Positions 11,241 to 22,972 of a DNA stretch of 64,000 bases are shown here, piece by piece; positions within the stretch are counted from its first letter, which is position 1; each line of letters begins with the position of its first letter. This stretch comes from Chinchilla lanigera (Eukaryota > Chordata > Mammalia > Rodentia > Chinchillidae): NCBI RefSeq assembly GCF_000276665.1, contig NW_004955517.1:3276770-3340769 (forward strand), given 5' to 3'. The position numbers and the translations under genes are program-made. The notes under the pieces were generated by a model. That model did no database searches, was not told where the DNA came from, and saw nothing but the letters and a program-made list of their open reading frames with translations.

Positions 11241-14200
11241 TCACTACCAACCCTTGTTACACAGTGGTTCTTTTTGTTGTCGCTGTTGCTTGTGAGTGCC
11301 TACCAAGCAGTAAATGAGTAGCACACTTTTTTCTTTCAGTCTAACTTCTCCACCCGTCACAAACACACACACACACAATGACAAGCCTGTTGCTTTTTAA
11401 CTCTTCTTCCCTCAAAGAGAAAAAAAACAACTGTACAATAGGGCTTGCTGTGCTGCACCCACCTCTGAGTTTGGTACCCTGCATAGGAGGCAAGCACACA
11501 TGGGTGCAGCAGCAGCCCTAATGTGCTTGGTGTCACGTTATACCCTGACAAAGGCTTTACTTTTCTTGTGAACAAGAGCATGTCTCCAGCTGGCCTTCCA
11601 GCTCTGTGCAGATGTAGGCCTTGCATGTGGATGAATTATGCTTCTAAATTCTAAAGAACTAGCTTTACTTACTAGGAAGTACTTGTAAGAAACAGAGGGG
11701 AAATATTCCAAACAAATTTCAAATAACAGTAGGCATCCTAGATATTCATAGGAAAATTCCCTTTAGAGCTTGTCTCCTTTAGATCATGTGCTTCTCTTCC
11801 TGAAATGAGAATGTGCCATGACAAATGCAGGATTTCCCACTCAGACATGAAATCCAGTCTCGTGAAATGTGTTGAACTTTCTATCCCATCGGTGCAGTCT
11901 TTCTGGTCCGTAGCAGGCCATTGAATACTGTGCATATTTTATCTAAAATTCCAACACGGCATGCTGTGGTCACTGAGATCACTGAGACAAAAATGTGCTT
12001 CCTGATGCTGTACCACTTTTAGGGTAGATGTGATATGACTGGTCTGACCACTGGGAAGTCTAACATAGAGTCTTCAGGGTGGGATTTAAAACCTAGTTGT
12101 CTGTGTAGTAATTTTTTAAAAACCCACCTCTTTTCTTGTTGCTCAAAGGGAAATATCTCCTTCTCTTGGGAAAAACGCATGCTTCCCTGCATTTTATAGT
12201 ATTTTTCTAATCATCTTTTGAGTTCTTGTTTTATTCAGTCCCTGGCCAACTCGGAAGCCACTTTGACCAAAGTTCTTGTGCCCACAGCATTCATGTTCAG
12301 TAGAAACTTCTCAACCACTCCCTTATACTACAGTGAATAAAGCATCTCCTATTGTTGGGTTAAAACTACAATTATTTGGATAAACTGTAAACAGATCAGG
12401 GAAAGGCTTTACTAGTGTATTTTTTCCTCTCCAAGCCCCTATATTTTAAGATTAACTAATAGTCCACCCCAAAAAGCTATAATGTGCACTCACACACTCG
12501 TAATGGTGCAGAAAATGCTTGTTGTTGCTTCCTGTCTTACTCCTTGTGATACAAACACTTTGATATATTTGTTTTAGCAGCGTGTCTGAGCCCCAGGGCG
12601 TCAGGGCATAATTAGAAGAAGGAATGGGCTGGAAGGAAGGAGAAGGGAAGGGGTAAGGCTGGCCTTCATAATGAAGCAGTGACTATGGAATGTGAGAGCC
12701 CTAATTATAATTTATAATTAACCTAGAATTATACAAACCACCCAGATGAGCAATGGGATGTCTCCTTCTGAGAGCATGATACTTTCATGTCCGCCTGAAC
12801 TTGCAGTTATTCACTGCTTAAAGGAGACAAAGGAAAATGACCCATGATAGGTTTAAATTCAAAGATATCATTAAGAATGGTAAAGACAAAGAGTTTTCAG
12901 AAGAAGGTTTTCTTAAAGTCAAAGATTAAGAGTGTGTGGTGTCCTGTCAGGAAGCATTGCAAGGAACATCTCAAAGATTCTGTCCCACCCTGGCCCTTTA
13001 AGCTCTAGTGTTTCCGGGCTGGAACAATATAGTAGCAAGTAGGATTCAGTTATCATGCTTGTTTAAGGACATGTTCATGGCTCCATAATGCAGTCTGCAG
13101 GCATGCATCCATTTGGAGAGAGAGAATATATCGTGTTTACAGTGCCTGCACCAGCATATGTGGACATTTGCATTTGGAGATGAAAGTATATTCCCTCTTC
13201 AGCTGGAGTTTTATCCCTTGTTGGTAGTGATGGGAGGCTTAAAGCTGGTTGTATGCAGAGCAGTGAACCAGAAACTCTTTCCTCTTCTGTTGAATTTACA
13301 TGCTTCTTTCCACACCTGAATTTTGCACTTAGTCACCAAACAGATGCCGTATCAGAAGACATCAATCATCATAAACCTGGAATTGATTTTGCATCCTAGC
13401 CTTCTTGAAAAGACGTGTCACCTTGCATGGAAGGTTGCAGGGCCAAGATTTCAATCTGATGTGAAAAGCCAGGCTACCAAGATAATGGAACGCTATGGCT
13501 CTGTGGTCACCTGGGTGTGTGGCAACAATTTAATGACCCCAGAGAGGTCCACTCATTTTACAAAACCCGGGGCCGCTCAGTGCAGCCGAAGATCTTTGAT
13601 TATGTTGTTCATGCTCAATTTCAAATATCAAAATAAAATGTTCTGCTGAAAAGCCTAGTACTTAATTGTTGAATGTAAGCCTATAATAAACATTAATTAA
13701 TACACTCTAGCTGAGAAGCATTTGGGGAAAGGGAGAACTATTTACATAACCAGTAACTCAAAGGGCTGGTTAATTTCCATTTGACAAAGAAAAGCATGGA
13801 AAGAAAGAAAAATGCAAGTCTCGATGTATTATTATTTGTGACATGGCTCAAGATGGGAGACTGTGAGGAGAGCGGAGATGACAGAACGGTGCTAACCACC
13901 GTGACAAGAACTTGAAGAGCAGCCGACATGACATCCTTCCTATCGTGCTGCTGAAAATGTCAACTTCGTGAAGGACAGTGAGAAAATGGTTTGCCGAAAA
14001 CTTGAAAGGTGGATTCCAGAGATGCCCATCGTGTCACATGCGATATAGTCTGCTGTGGCTGGAGAGACCCACTTCTGGCCCAGGGATGGCCTGCAGGTGG
14101 GAGAGCCTCCAGTCTCCAGTAGGGCTCCAAAAATGACTGCACTTGACCTGCGTATTGTCTCAAGTTTGCAGAACCATGATATACAAGAAGTGAGTTGTTA

Positions 14201-14280
14201 GCCAGTGTGCAGTTGGGTAAAAACAGAGACCAGAGGCTACATTTCCACAGTGTGTGTGTTTGTGCATGCGTGTGTGCGTG

Positions 14281-14282
<2 letters not shown>

Positions 14283-14317
<35 letters not shown>
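14283..14317. repeat. (TG)n microsatellite
   Basis: Alternating TG of about 35 nt, preceded by interrupted TG units from 14249. It is antisense to the CA tracts elsewhere in the gene. Confidence 0.95.
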
Positions 14318-14321
<4 letters not shown>

Positions 14322-15354
14322 AAAGCCAAGCTCAAAAGCATCCACATGTCTACTGGAACTAAAATCTGTGACTTTATGCACTTTAAGGAGAGACTGCATA
14401 CTTGGGGAACCTACTCCATGTAAGTAACAAAATTATGGATAATTTAAGCAGAAGAACGTTTGTTGGGACGATGAAGCTGAAAACCTTGAAGAAAAGGATG
14501 GAACACTGGAATCAAGGCAGGTTCAGAAGAGCTGGCAGCAGCACCAGTGGAGTGGCCTTGCATTCAAACACCTAGAGAGGTTTTTAAAATGCCAGAATCT
14601 AGGTTTGCTGTGGGCAAACTGAATCAAAGCTTTGAGGGAGCCTTTTCTCAGTTCCAGGATCCAGCCAGAGATTAGGAAACTGTTGGAAGAGTCTGGTGAA
14701 GGCCCAGCTGCTGGAACAAGCAAGTTTCACCTCTTTCTTCTCCACTTGCATCATTTTCAGAATCAGGATTCAGAAGAAACGGTGCTGCTGGCAGGGTTTT
14801 GGTCATACTCCACCTGGATGTATAGCAACTGTGACAGAGAGGAGCTGCCCCTGGGGACCCCTTCACCATTAATAGCAGGACAGCAGTCCCTCAAGTTACC
14901 CTCCCCTTCACGAGGGCTCGCGGAGAGTGGCTGAGGTCACTCCCTCAAATTCAGGGACTGTCAGACAGGGGCAATGGGTGCTAAGAAGCCAAAACCGAGA
15001 GAGGCAGACCAAGCATAATCAGGCGGGAGGGAGGAGACTAAAGGTGAATTTTGCATTGGGATATCTCAGCCTGGGACGTTCCACCAGGCCTTTCAAACTC
15101 AGCTTCATCTCTCCTCTTTCTCTCATTCTTTGTGACTCATTAAGTGTTCAAATATTGAGAAACTAACAAGATACAAAGCCAGTTTTATGACAATTATAGA
15201 ATCACATCCCCCAAAAAACTGTTTCCAGGAAAAAATAAAAAATACAGAATCACAGCTTTTGTGAGACACCAGTACAGTTCTGCTCTTACTATTTGTTTTG
15301 CAACCAGCACTGCTTGGGCGGCTCCTTGGAAACAGTACAAATGCCTCTTTTGGA

Positions 15355-15418
15355 AGGGTTAGGTAGCTCAGTGAGTGGACCACGTACCTCTTGCAGAAGA
15401 TCTCTGGTTCCAAATCCA
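15355..15418 (+). repeat. tRNA-like relic (degraded tRNA-derived SINE?)
   Basis: taggtagctcagtgagtgg fits an A box and ggttccaaatcc is a B box with one extra base, 34-35 nt apart as in tRNA-derived SINEs. No A tail follows and the acceptor stem does not pair well, so it is not a working tRNA gene. Confidence 0.4.
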
Positions 15419-15596
15419 CTCCAATTTTAGGGAGGTTGAGTACCTGAGTCAATGTACCCTTTTAGCCACAGGAAGAGTCTCCACCAAATTTAGGGTTTTT
15501 GTTGTTGGTTCACTGATTGGTGGGTATTTCTTGGGTTGTTTGTTTGTTTGATGGGTGTTTTGTTTTGTTTTGTTTCTGCTTCATTTTCTCTAAAAC

Positions 15597-15757
15597 AATG
15601 GTTCTCAGAAGGTGGAGCATCATCAGAGAACTTGTTAGAAAAGCAGATTCTCAGGCCCTTCCCTGACTTTCTGAGTCAGAGGGTCTGGGGTGCGCCCAGC
15701 CACGGGGGTGTTACAAACACCCCAGGTGATGCTAAGGCTTGGGAACCGCTGCTCTAG
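15597..15757 (+). mobile_element. MER5A-like hAT-Charlie remnant
   Basis: It starts aatggttctcag and ends gggaaccgctgctct, giving partly matching inverted ends. Inside, agaacttgttagaaaagcag, ggtctggggtgcgcccag and ccccaggtgatgctaag follow MER5A order. Confidence 0.75.
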
Positions 15758-15794
15758 AAAAATATTTATTGCTTCTGTAAGAAACTGTGCTCCA

Positions 15795-15955
15795 GGCCGG
15801 GCATGGTTGTGTACCCCTGCAATCCCAGCACGTGGGAGGTTGAGGCAAGAGGATCATTCTGAGTTTGAGGCCAGCCTGGGCTATACGTTGAGTTCAAGCT
15901 CAGCCTGAACTGCCTAGTGAAACTCTGTTTAAAAAACAAACAAAAAAAAGGACAC
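15795..15955 (+). repeat. B1 SINE
   Basis: 7SL-derived text: ggccgggcatggttgtgtac, caatcccagcacgtgggagg, ttgaggcaagaggatca, ttgaggccagcctgggctat, then a partly repeated second copy (gttcaagctcagcctgaact) before the A-rich tail. The internal duplication is typical of B1, a rodent marker. Confidence 0.85.
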
Positions 15956-18492
15956 ATCCAGAAAACAAAACAAACAAAAAAAAAAAGTGCTCTAAAAGAC
16001 TTAATCAGGTTTTTTTTTTTTCATATTGTAGCTGTGTACAGATCTATCTAAACCTGTACAAATAACATTGATAAATTATAGAGCTCAATGGAAAAGAGAT
16101 TGATGTTTGGCTGAATTTTTAGAAATAATTATGCAAAATCAAACAAAACACAGGAAACTTGCACTTTCTAACGTATGGTTACAAACTGTGGTCTTTGACA
16201 AATTACATTCCTGGGGAGCATCTTCTTCATTTTGTGAAAGAGCATCCCGTTTCCAGTTCCATTTCAGAGCAATTCTCACAATTGTAAACAAACTTGCATT
16301 TGATGTCAAAATCATGGTTTGTTTTATCACCTGTTTTTGCCACTGAACTCTGTACTATGTGCCTTACAGACTTAATGAGTTGAGGTTGTTTTATTTATGT
16401 TAAAATAAAACTATTCACACTGACAAAGAAGATCAAGAAACAAATTAAGTACATTTTTAGTTGTTTACATCCGTTTCAGAAAGTAGTCCCCAGAGAGGAG
16501 TGGGGAAGCTGATACCTTTCATAATCACAGATGTGAATCATCACAATAGCAGGCAGATAACACAATCAAATTTTACGTGTGTAATAGTACTGTGGGTAAT
16601 GAGGATTAGCTGAGAAGGAGGGTCACATAAATGTTCAGTTTTTATCATCTCAAAGGCAAATATAAAAGCTACCCATCTTAAAAGGCTCATTGAGTGGTGA
16701 AGGAATGCTATGATTCAGAGAGGTTTACCTCCTAATATTGGCCTCAGATATCTGTAGGCTCTCCAAATCAAATGCCTATGCTTTTGATTATATCTATTAG
16801 CATTTGTCTCGGGGCTTATTCCTGACTAAGAAGACAAGTGGTTTGCACGGCTCCCTTTGCTTTGGGCCGGTGTGTGCGTCCACACACCACTCGTACGGGT
16901 GTTCGGTGCACCAGAAAGCTGCATTTTCCATAGACAACATTTAAAAGCCAGACTACAGAAAATTCTAACTTACACAGAAACAAGAATTTGCCAAAGAGAA
17001 TTAGACATAGATTTTGGGAGAGGTCGATGAATTCATCCTGGGATTTAACTATAGGTTCATCAATGATTCATGTAAAACAAAAATTCTTTAAGATGAACTT
17101 TGTAACTGAACATTTGAGGTTTTTTTCCAGAAAATGTGAAAATAAGGGTATGTTCCAGTATTCCACATTCTACTTTTTATTTACCATTTTACTTTCTTGC
17201 TATGAGTTTGGACGATTGCGAAGAAATAGACTGGATAAGATTTTAATGTTTAAGGGTTTTTTTTTTTATGATCTGGGGGAATGGGCATTTTTCTCCTTGT
17301 TCAGATAGGGCATATTTATTATTTAAAAATACGAGAAGCTGACCAATTAACCCCTGAAAGGAATTTTTCTCTTCATTGCCAAATCTTTTGTGCAGTCAGG
17401 CTGGTGTAGTACGTATAAAGGATTTTCCCAGCTCCTGCTGGATCTTGAGAAGGCCTATAAATACGACCATTTGTTTGGTCTCAAGATGACTCGCATTTGC
17501 AAACCGAGCAATGTTCCAATAGAAGTTTCATAGTGACACACCAATCTGCAAACTGGCTCAGCCAGTAGTCAAAACAAGTCACTACAAGAGCTCAGGAAAC
17601 GGAAGGCTTCGAATGGGTCAAAGTATCCTCCATCTAATTTGGCACAGATAAATTAGGGCTATAAATATGCAACCTCTCTTTATATTTTCGACTTGAAGGG
17701 GCTCTAACAAATAGAGAAAATGTGTATGCACCCAGTGGGGATATAGAACCATGAGAATACTATGATTAAACTGAAATCACTTATTCATTCCAAAATCTTT
17801 CTTTTTATTACAATGAGTAATAGTTTGCTAAGATCGGAAGACATGTGGTTTGCTCTTCAGTTAATACTCAAGCGCTTAAATTAATCCAAACATTTATGAT
17901 GAGCTAAAATTTAGCCATTTGTGAACATTTAACACTGGGTGAGATAGACACATATAAGATACCTGGCTTTCATAGGAATTTTTGTGCATAGTTTAGGGGT
18001 CCCAAACCTAAATACCCGGAAGAGAGACAGGATGCAAATTAGAGATGTAGAACAGGTGAGTGCCCACCCCAGCCAAGACAGCAGACATTGGTGGCTGCCC
18101 ATTAATGCTAGATGTTCTGAATTTCCAAGAGAAACAAGAAATCAGAATTGTCCCATAAAATTTCCTAATTTTAAAACTTTTGGCAGCTAGTTCAAATTCT
18201 TTAGGAAGCTATGAGCCACGTGGAACAAGTCAAGGAGCTGGGCTTCCCCAGCACACCGCCACTCTGTACAGGTCTCCGTTCTGCAAGAAAGGAGCTGCCA
18301 CTCCGCACGTGTACCCAGAATGACAGTGCCAAGACGTCCCAGGCACTCTGGAAGACTACCCTGAACAGCAGGGCTGCCCTTGTCCTTACGTGGATCACTG
18401 TATTGGTTGTTTCCAAAATGGACAGTTTCCTCCTGCTAGAGATCTGATTGGATGGTGGTAGCATCTCTTCATAACGTATCTTCTTTCCACAG

Positions 18493-18594
18493 GCCTGATG
18501 GAATCGGGACCGTGACTGTTGAAGAGAAGGAACGTTTTGAAGAAATCAAAGAAAGACTCCGAGTTCTGTTGGAAAATCAGATTACACATTTTAG
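18493..18594 (+). CDS. CADPS: CADPS exon B (102 nt)
   Basis: The acceptor is ttctttccacag and the donor is TTTAG|gtaagg. The first base completes the Arg codon from exon A; the text then reads [33 protein letters not shown], and a split Arg. The segment is highly charged and predicted helical ([20 protein letters not shown]). It leads into the helical MUN-type fold. The 102-nt length with 2 bases carried in and out makes it phase-symmetric. I nevertheless treat it as constitutive, because I know of no isoform lacking it. It is separated from exon A by 14.3 kb and from exon C by 1.4 kb. Confidence 0.97.
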
Positions 18595-19039
18595 GTAAGG
18601 ATCTAGGGTTCAAGAGCTTCTTAGGTGGGTGAGACTGGGGAGGCCCAATGAAAAAGCTCAATTTTCCCAAGTGGTAAATCTATCTCAGATGCATTGGATT
18701 ATCAGGAATAAATGAGTCAAGAACAAGCAAGGCCATCAGACCTTGCTCCACAACAGTTAGCTGACTTTGAATGCTGAAGTTCATTTTATTTCCACTCAAA
18801 AAACAAAGTCTTCTTTGTGTGAGTTGGCTCCGGTCATCGAGCTACCGTAAAAAGTTAAATCTGAAGCTTCATCAAGGACCTGTGTGGGGCCACACTGAAA
18901 GTCACTTCCCCCACACACCGGAGACAGCTGGCAGATCTTGCGCTTGACCCTTACCCCACAAAGCACTTCTCCTTTGGAGCAAATGGACTGCTTCCCATGC
19001 TGTGCTGCTGGCTCTGGGCAGAGGTCTTGAAATAACAAC

Positions 19040-19215
19040 TCAAAAATACCAGTAATATCTACAGTAGTTTCTACTTACTAAGCACTTCTTGCTGTGCTAG
19101 GACCTAAGGCTGGAAAATTATTAATTCATGTTTTCCTCTCCGAACAACTTCCTAAGATAGTTGTTACATTCTCCATCTAAGCAAGGTAAAATAGGGTGGG
19201 CAAAGATTAAGGAAC
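19040..19215 (+). repeat. MIR-type fragment
   Basis: ctaagcacttcttgctgtgc, then attaattcatgttttcctct and acaacttcctaagatagttg resemble a MIR 3' half (gcactgtgctaggcac; tcatttaatcctcacaacaa). Diverged. Confidence 0.55.
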
Positions 19216-19583
19216 CCCCTCAAGTTCACCTGGAGGGTCCAGGTAGTCCAAGCTGTCCTATGTACCTTGAAGACAGTGATCTGAAGAGCTTGTGACAGCC
19301 TGAAACAGTGATGGAACTCGTAGTGGTACCTGCCACAGTACCTGTGCCATCAAAATTCTCTTTTTGATGGAGCAAAATTTTGATGAAGTGTCCTATGTTG
19401 ATCATACACTGCATGCAAAATGCATAACCAATAATAAAAGGTCCAGTAACAATGAAAAATCATAATCCAAGAGGGACAGTGAACGGAATCAGGAATGGAC
19501 CACCTTTGCTTTTCACTTCATGGATTAATCCTTTGAACACCAAAAGAAGAGTGCTTGAATCCTCCTGTTTCAAATAATATTTT

Positions 19584-19662
19584 GGGCTGGGGATTTAGCT
19601 CAGTGGCACAGTGCCTGCCCAGCAAGCATAAGGTTGTGAGTTCAATTCCCGGTACCAGGGAG
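19584..19662 (+). repeat. ID-like SINE
   Basis: gggctggggatttagctcag (A box), gtgcctgcccagcaagcata and gtgagttcaattcccggtac (B box). It is a tRNA-derived rodent SINE in the sense orientation of the gene, with almost no A tail left. Confidence 0.88.
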
Positions 19663-20017
19663 GCAGGAATAATGTTTCTACTGCTAGTTCCTATCACCTG
19701 TGGGGTCACATTTGAGCTAACTAATGATTCTCATGCACCATGAAGATCCAAACAGAGCCCTATGTCATCACTTGAAATATTCTTTTCTGCTGCAGACACT
19801 TTCAGAGTCCCTCTTTAGTCATTATTCACACATACACATATATACATTATATGCACACATATATGGTGTGAATTCAGATTAACATAACACGGTGTGACAA
19901 AATAAAAAGCATTTTCTGTTCCTCAGAGAGAGTTGCTATAGGAATCAAACTGTAGCATATTTCCTGCTGAAATGTAATAAATTTGGGCAACCTGAAGAAT
20001 TCTATGTCTTTTTTTAG

Positions 20018-20081
20018 GTATTGCTTTCCATTTGGTCGACCTGAAGGTGCATTAAAAGCTACTCTGTCTCTCTTGGAAAGG
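20018..20081 (+). CDS. CADPS: CADPS exon C (64 nt)
   Basis: The acceptor is ctttttttag. The donor is GAAAGG|gtaaga, placed after the G so that the frame continues. It completes the Arg codon and then reads [20 protein letters not shown] and R. The exon is short and asymmetric (phase 2 in, phase 0 out), so skipping it would break the frame; it should be constitutive. Exon D follows after only 433 nt, the shortest intron in the window, and a CA microsatellite (20431-20467) occupies much of that intron's 3' half. Confidence 0.97.
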
Positions 20082-20427
20082 GTAAGAATAAAAGTAAAAG
20101 ACACATACTGAGACATGCACGTAATTTTCCCGAGAAACTGGGTGTCTGACCTAGCTTGTAATTTTCAGTCTGTTTACCGTTCATCAAACATCAGGATGAA
20201 AGAGAGGAAATTGCCAAACTTCCACGAATTCCAGCTCCCAATTCCCAAATAGTTAAGATGTGTTGAAGAGCTACTTCTGGCCTGTGTTTGATTCCTGGCC
20301 AGGCTTTGCCATCCTGTGCATTGCCAGTCTAGTGTTTTCTCTTTAACCACAGTTTTCAATCAGAATTAATTCACAAGGAAGCAGTCACAGCTAACTTTAT
20401 ATTTGAAGTCTTTGAGGAGCATATTGG

Positions 20428-20471
<44 letters not shown>

Positions 20472-20514
20472 TGCTTTGGGACTTCTTAAGGGTCTCTTTT
20501 CTTTCTGCCTATAG
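20082..20514 (+). other. CADPS: CADPS intron C-D (433 nt)
   Basis: This is the shortest intron. A CA microsatellite at 20431-20467 ends 47 nt before the exon D acceptor, close to the branch-point zone, so its length could affect recognition of exon D. Confidence 0.85.
20431..20467. repeat. (CA)n microsatellite
   Basis: A pure CA tract of about 37 nt, 47 nt upstream of exon D. Confidence 0.97.
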
Positions 20515-20638
20515 GTTTTGATGAAGGATATTGTTACCCCAGTACCACAAGAGGAGGTAAAAACAGTCATCCGTAAATGTTTAGAGCAAGCTGCTCTAGT
20601 CAACTATTCTCGTCTCTCTGAGTATGCCAAAATCGAAG
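20515..20638 (+). CDS. CADPS: CADPS exon D (124 nt)
   Basis: The acceptor is tttctgcctatag and the donor is CGAAG|gtaagc. It encodes [20 protein letters not shown], then [21 protein letters not shown] and one base of the next codon. [17 protein letters not shown] is an amphipathic helical stretch. The exon ends with a single G (phase 1). Exons E, F and G all accept this phase: E gives GGG (Gly), F gives GAG (Glu), and G gives GAA (Glu). Exon D is thus the 5' partner for a choice among three downstream exons. Phase 0 in and 1 out makes the exon itself non-skippable. Confidence 0.97.
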
Positions 20639-22287
20639 GTAAGCCTCCCCTTTGCCCCCAGTTTTGAATTTCAGTTTTGGGGTGTCTCCCTCGGGAAGTC
20701 TCTTTCTTTTCTGGTGGGTACCAGAACATAGCGGTCCATCTCAATCTGATGGGCTGAACCTGAAAGAACTTGAAATGTGGAAGCTCCTTTACTATAGCCA
20801 AATGAACTGAAGCTTGGGGTCTCAGGAGACAGTTTTTGGAGGAGAACAGTGAATAGAGGATGTTATGAGGTTACTAGGTTCTTCTGTGAGCTTGCACTGG
20901 CCCTAAATATGTGCTCTGCAGCTAATGTTTACCTGTGAACAAGTGTGGTGAGATTGCTGCCTTCTTTCAACAGAGTAAAGGAAGCAGTTTGCTGTCCCTG
21001 CTGATAACATTAGAAGTAAAACAAGAATTATTCAGTGCAGCCTTACAATTCTGCTAAACTCTCTCTGGCCCCCTGGAAGTATCTTGTCTTTGGAAACATT
21101 CCAAACTTGGTGGCAAGCTAGGGTAGAGCTATCCCAGATGGCTCCGGGTCAGCTTTGTGTCTCACTCATTCCTATTACTCAGATCTAGTGTGCTTGTTAC
21201 CACTACCCTCTCAAGTTTTGGGGGAAGCAGCTGCTGATGACCTTGTCATCATCCAAAGACCCTTTGAGAAACTCGACTTGAGAAGGGATTGTTCTTTGGG
21301 ACCTATTCATTCGCAAAAGTATTAATCACTTTTCATTGTTACCCTGTTGGCTGCCATAGGGTGATTTGAAAACCACACCCACCTTGACCAGTGGTGTAAG
21401 TGTATAAATGTGGAAGTTCTATGTGCAAAACTCAATGTGTCCGCATTCTGGGATCTGATGTTCTCTCACATGTGAAACACAGGACGCCTCACTAAAGCCA
21501 GCAAACAGGCTTTGTCTACCTTAAGACGCACCTGGGGAAGCAAAACTCACTGACCACCCAGCCCTGTCACTGACCTTGCCAAAGTCCTTGTTTCCTTAGA
21601 GAATTAGGTTAAGATCACATCAAATTTGCAGCGCTTTGTACATTATCTGTCCTCACTCTCAATTTTGTCTGTCTGATGATGCAAATTGTGTACCAGTGGT
21701 AATGAATTCGTTGTTATGCATCCAGGGAGAAACACTTAAGAATTGGGCACTAAAAGGATGTTTATCAACTCTTGACTTGGTAATGAGTGACAGAAATAGA
21801 GGAACAAGAAGATCGTTAAAGGGCTACATTCACAAGTAATTGCTCCAGCACCTACCAGCCCGGCACATAACGACTGGTTGGATTTGGTAAAATCCACCAG
21901 GTACCTACCGATTCTAGGCAAGGCCAGGATGGGGTGGAATCAAGAAATGTTTGGTGGCCATGGCTGCTGCCTCCGACATCTTGGTCTAGCTATTGCTAGT
22001 CTTTGGTAAGATCTGCTCTCTTCTTTCAGATAAATAAATTCAAAACCAAACTTTAAGATCTGTAAGTAAAAATGCATTCATTTCCAAAGTAGATCAGCTG
22101 GTCTGTAATTTCCTTTTGTGCCTCAATTCTTCTCGGTTGTGTTAACTATCTTTTGCACTGTGACTTTTAGGTCTGGGGATTCTTTGAAGAAACCAATTCC
22201 TTTTTTTTCCAACTCTCTTTTCAGAGAAGTACCTCATTCCACACTACCTGCTCTCTTCTGCTTCTCTCCTTCCTTGTCCGTGATTGG

Positions 22288-22328
22288 CTCAGCCACTTTT
22301 TGCCACGCCCTCTGCAAAAGTGGCTGAG
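22288..22328 (+). other. Imperfect hairpin in intron D-E
   Basis: ctcagccactttttgc (22288-22303) pairs with gcaaaagtggctgag (22314-22328) over 15 bp with one bulged T and a 10-nt loop. The structure is seen in sequence; any function is unknown. Confidence 0.6.
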
Positions 22329-22385
22329 ACACCAATTTCAAAGCATGCTGGGATTGTTAATTCAGACAACCCAACATCCTCTGGC

Positions 22386-22391
22386 TGCATG
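22386..22391 (+). promoter_or_regulatory. RBFOX-type TGCATG motif
   Basis: An exact TGCATG 582 nt upstream of exon E. A single copy at this distance is weak evidence. Confidence 0.25.
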
Positions 22392-22947
22392 TATCAGGTT
22401 TTCTTTCATGAACATAGTCCAACATGGGCTGAGACATTGCAGCTTTAAAGATATTACTACCAGACAGCTTTCTTTTATAAGGCTCTGAGCCTGCCCTCAG
22501 AAAAGAAATCTTCTATTTTTACTGTTGAGACCCTCTGTGAGCATTAACAGTTCAGTTATCTGAGAATTTTGGAAAGAAGTTGTAGTAATATTGCTGGAGA
22601 CTATGTTTATGAAGAAATACCTCAAGAGCCTTAGATACTAAAGTCTGAAATCCTTAGTATCTTGGAGCCTTAAATCAATGAAATTCTGTTTCCCTTTACT
22701 CATGATGTTTTCGGTCATTGTATTCTTGCCAATAACTCTAAAGAGACGTGTAAAATCATGGTCACAATCTCTCTCGTGACTCACGGCATGCTGAATGGTT
22801 AATCCAGTAGATCTCAAATTTTGAAACTCCTTTTTCTTTTATCCTGTGTTTATCCCAAAATACTCTGTGGCTATTTTCCTTTGAGCTAATGTAACGTTTT
22901 CCTCTAACCTATGACCTTTAACCTCTTTACCTCTGACCTAAGCCTCT

Positions 22948-22953
22948 TGCATG
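22948..22953 (+). promoter_or_regulatory. RBFOX-type TGCATG motif just before exon E
   Basis: An exact TGCATG ends 19 nt before exon E, inside the branch-point to acceptor region. RBFOX binding upstream of an exon generally represses it, so this could reduce use of E in neurons. Binding is inferred. Confidence 0.5.
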
Positions 22954-22972
22954 CCCAAATCCTCTTTTATAG

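Larger units (their letters stand above)
4240..18492 (+). other. CADPS: CADPS intron A-B (14.3 kb)
   Basis: This is the largest intron. It contains MIR, MER5/MER20-type DNA transposons, ID- and B1-type SINEs, a possible MaLR LTR piece, and GA, GGTTTT and TG simple repeats, each listed separately. An AT-rich near-palindrome lies at 12702-12720. Stretches outside these, for example about 11250-14280 and 16000-18490, show no gene or repeat I can identify. They could hold conserved non-coding elements, which one sequence cannot reveal. Confidence 0.85.
18595..20017 (+). other. CADPS: CADPS intron B-C
   Basis: This 1.4 kb intron has a MIR-like stretch near 19040-19210 and an ID-like SINE at 19584-19659. 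A mixed TATATA/CACATA stretch lies at about 19829-19865. Nothing else is recognised. Confidence 0.85.
20639..22972 (+). other. CADPS: CADPS intron D-E
   Basis: This 2.3 kb intron has no repeat that I recognise. It carries an imperfect hairpin at 22288-22328, TGCATG motifs at 22386-22391 and 22948-22953, and a final pyrimidine-rich stretch with repeated cctctnacc and tgacct units at about 22901-22945 that offers several branch-point candidates. The lack of SINEs is consistent with regulatory constraint, though that is only inference. Confidence 0.75.

Noticed and set aside
14205..14423. Cys-Val repeat ORF across the TG tract
   Set aside because: It is the translation of a dinucleotide microsatellite.
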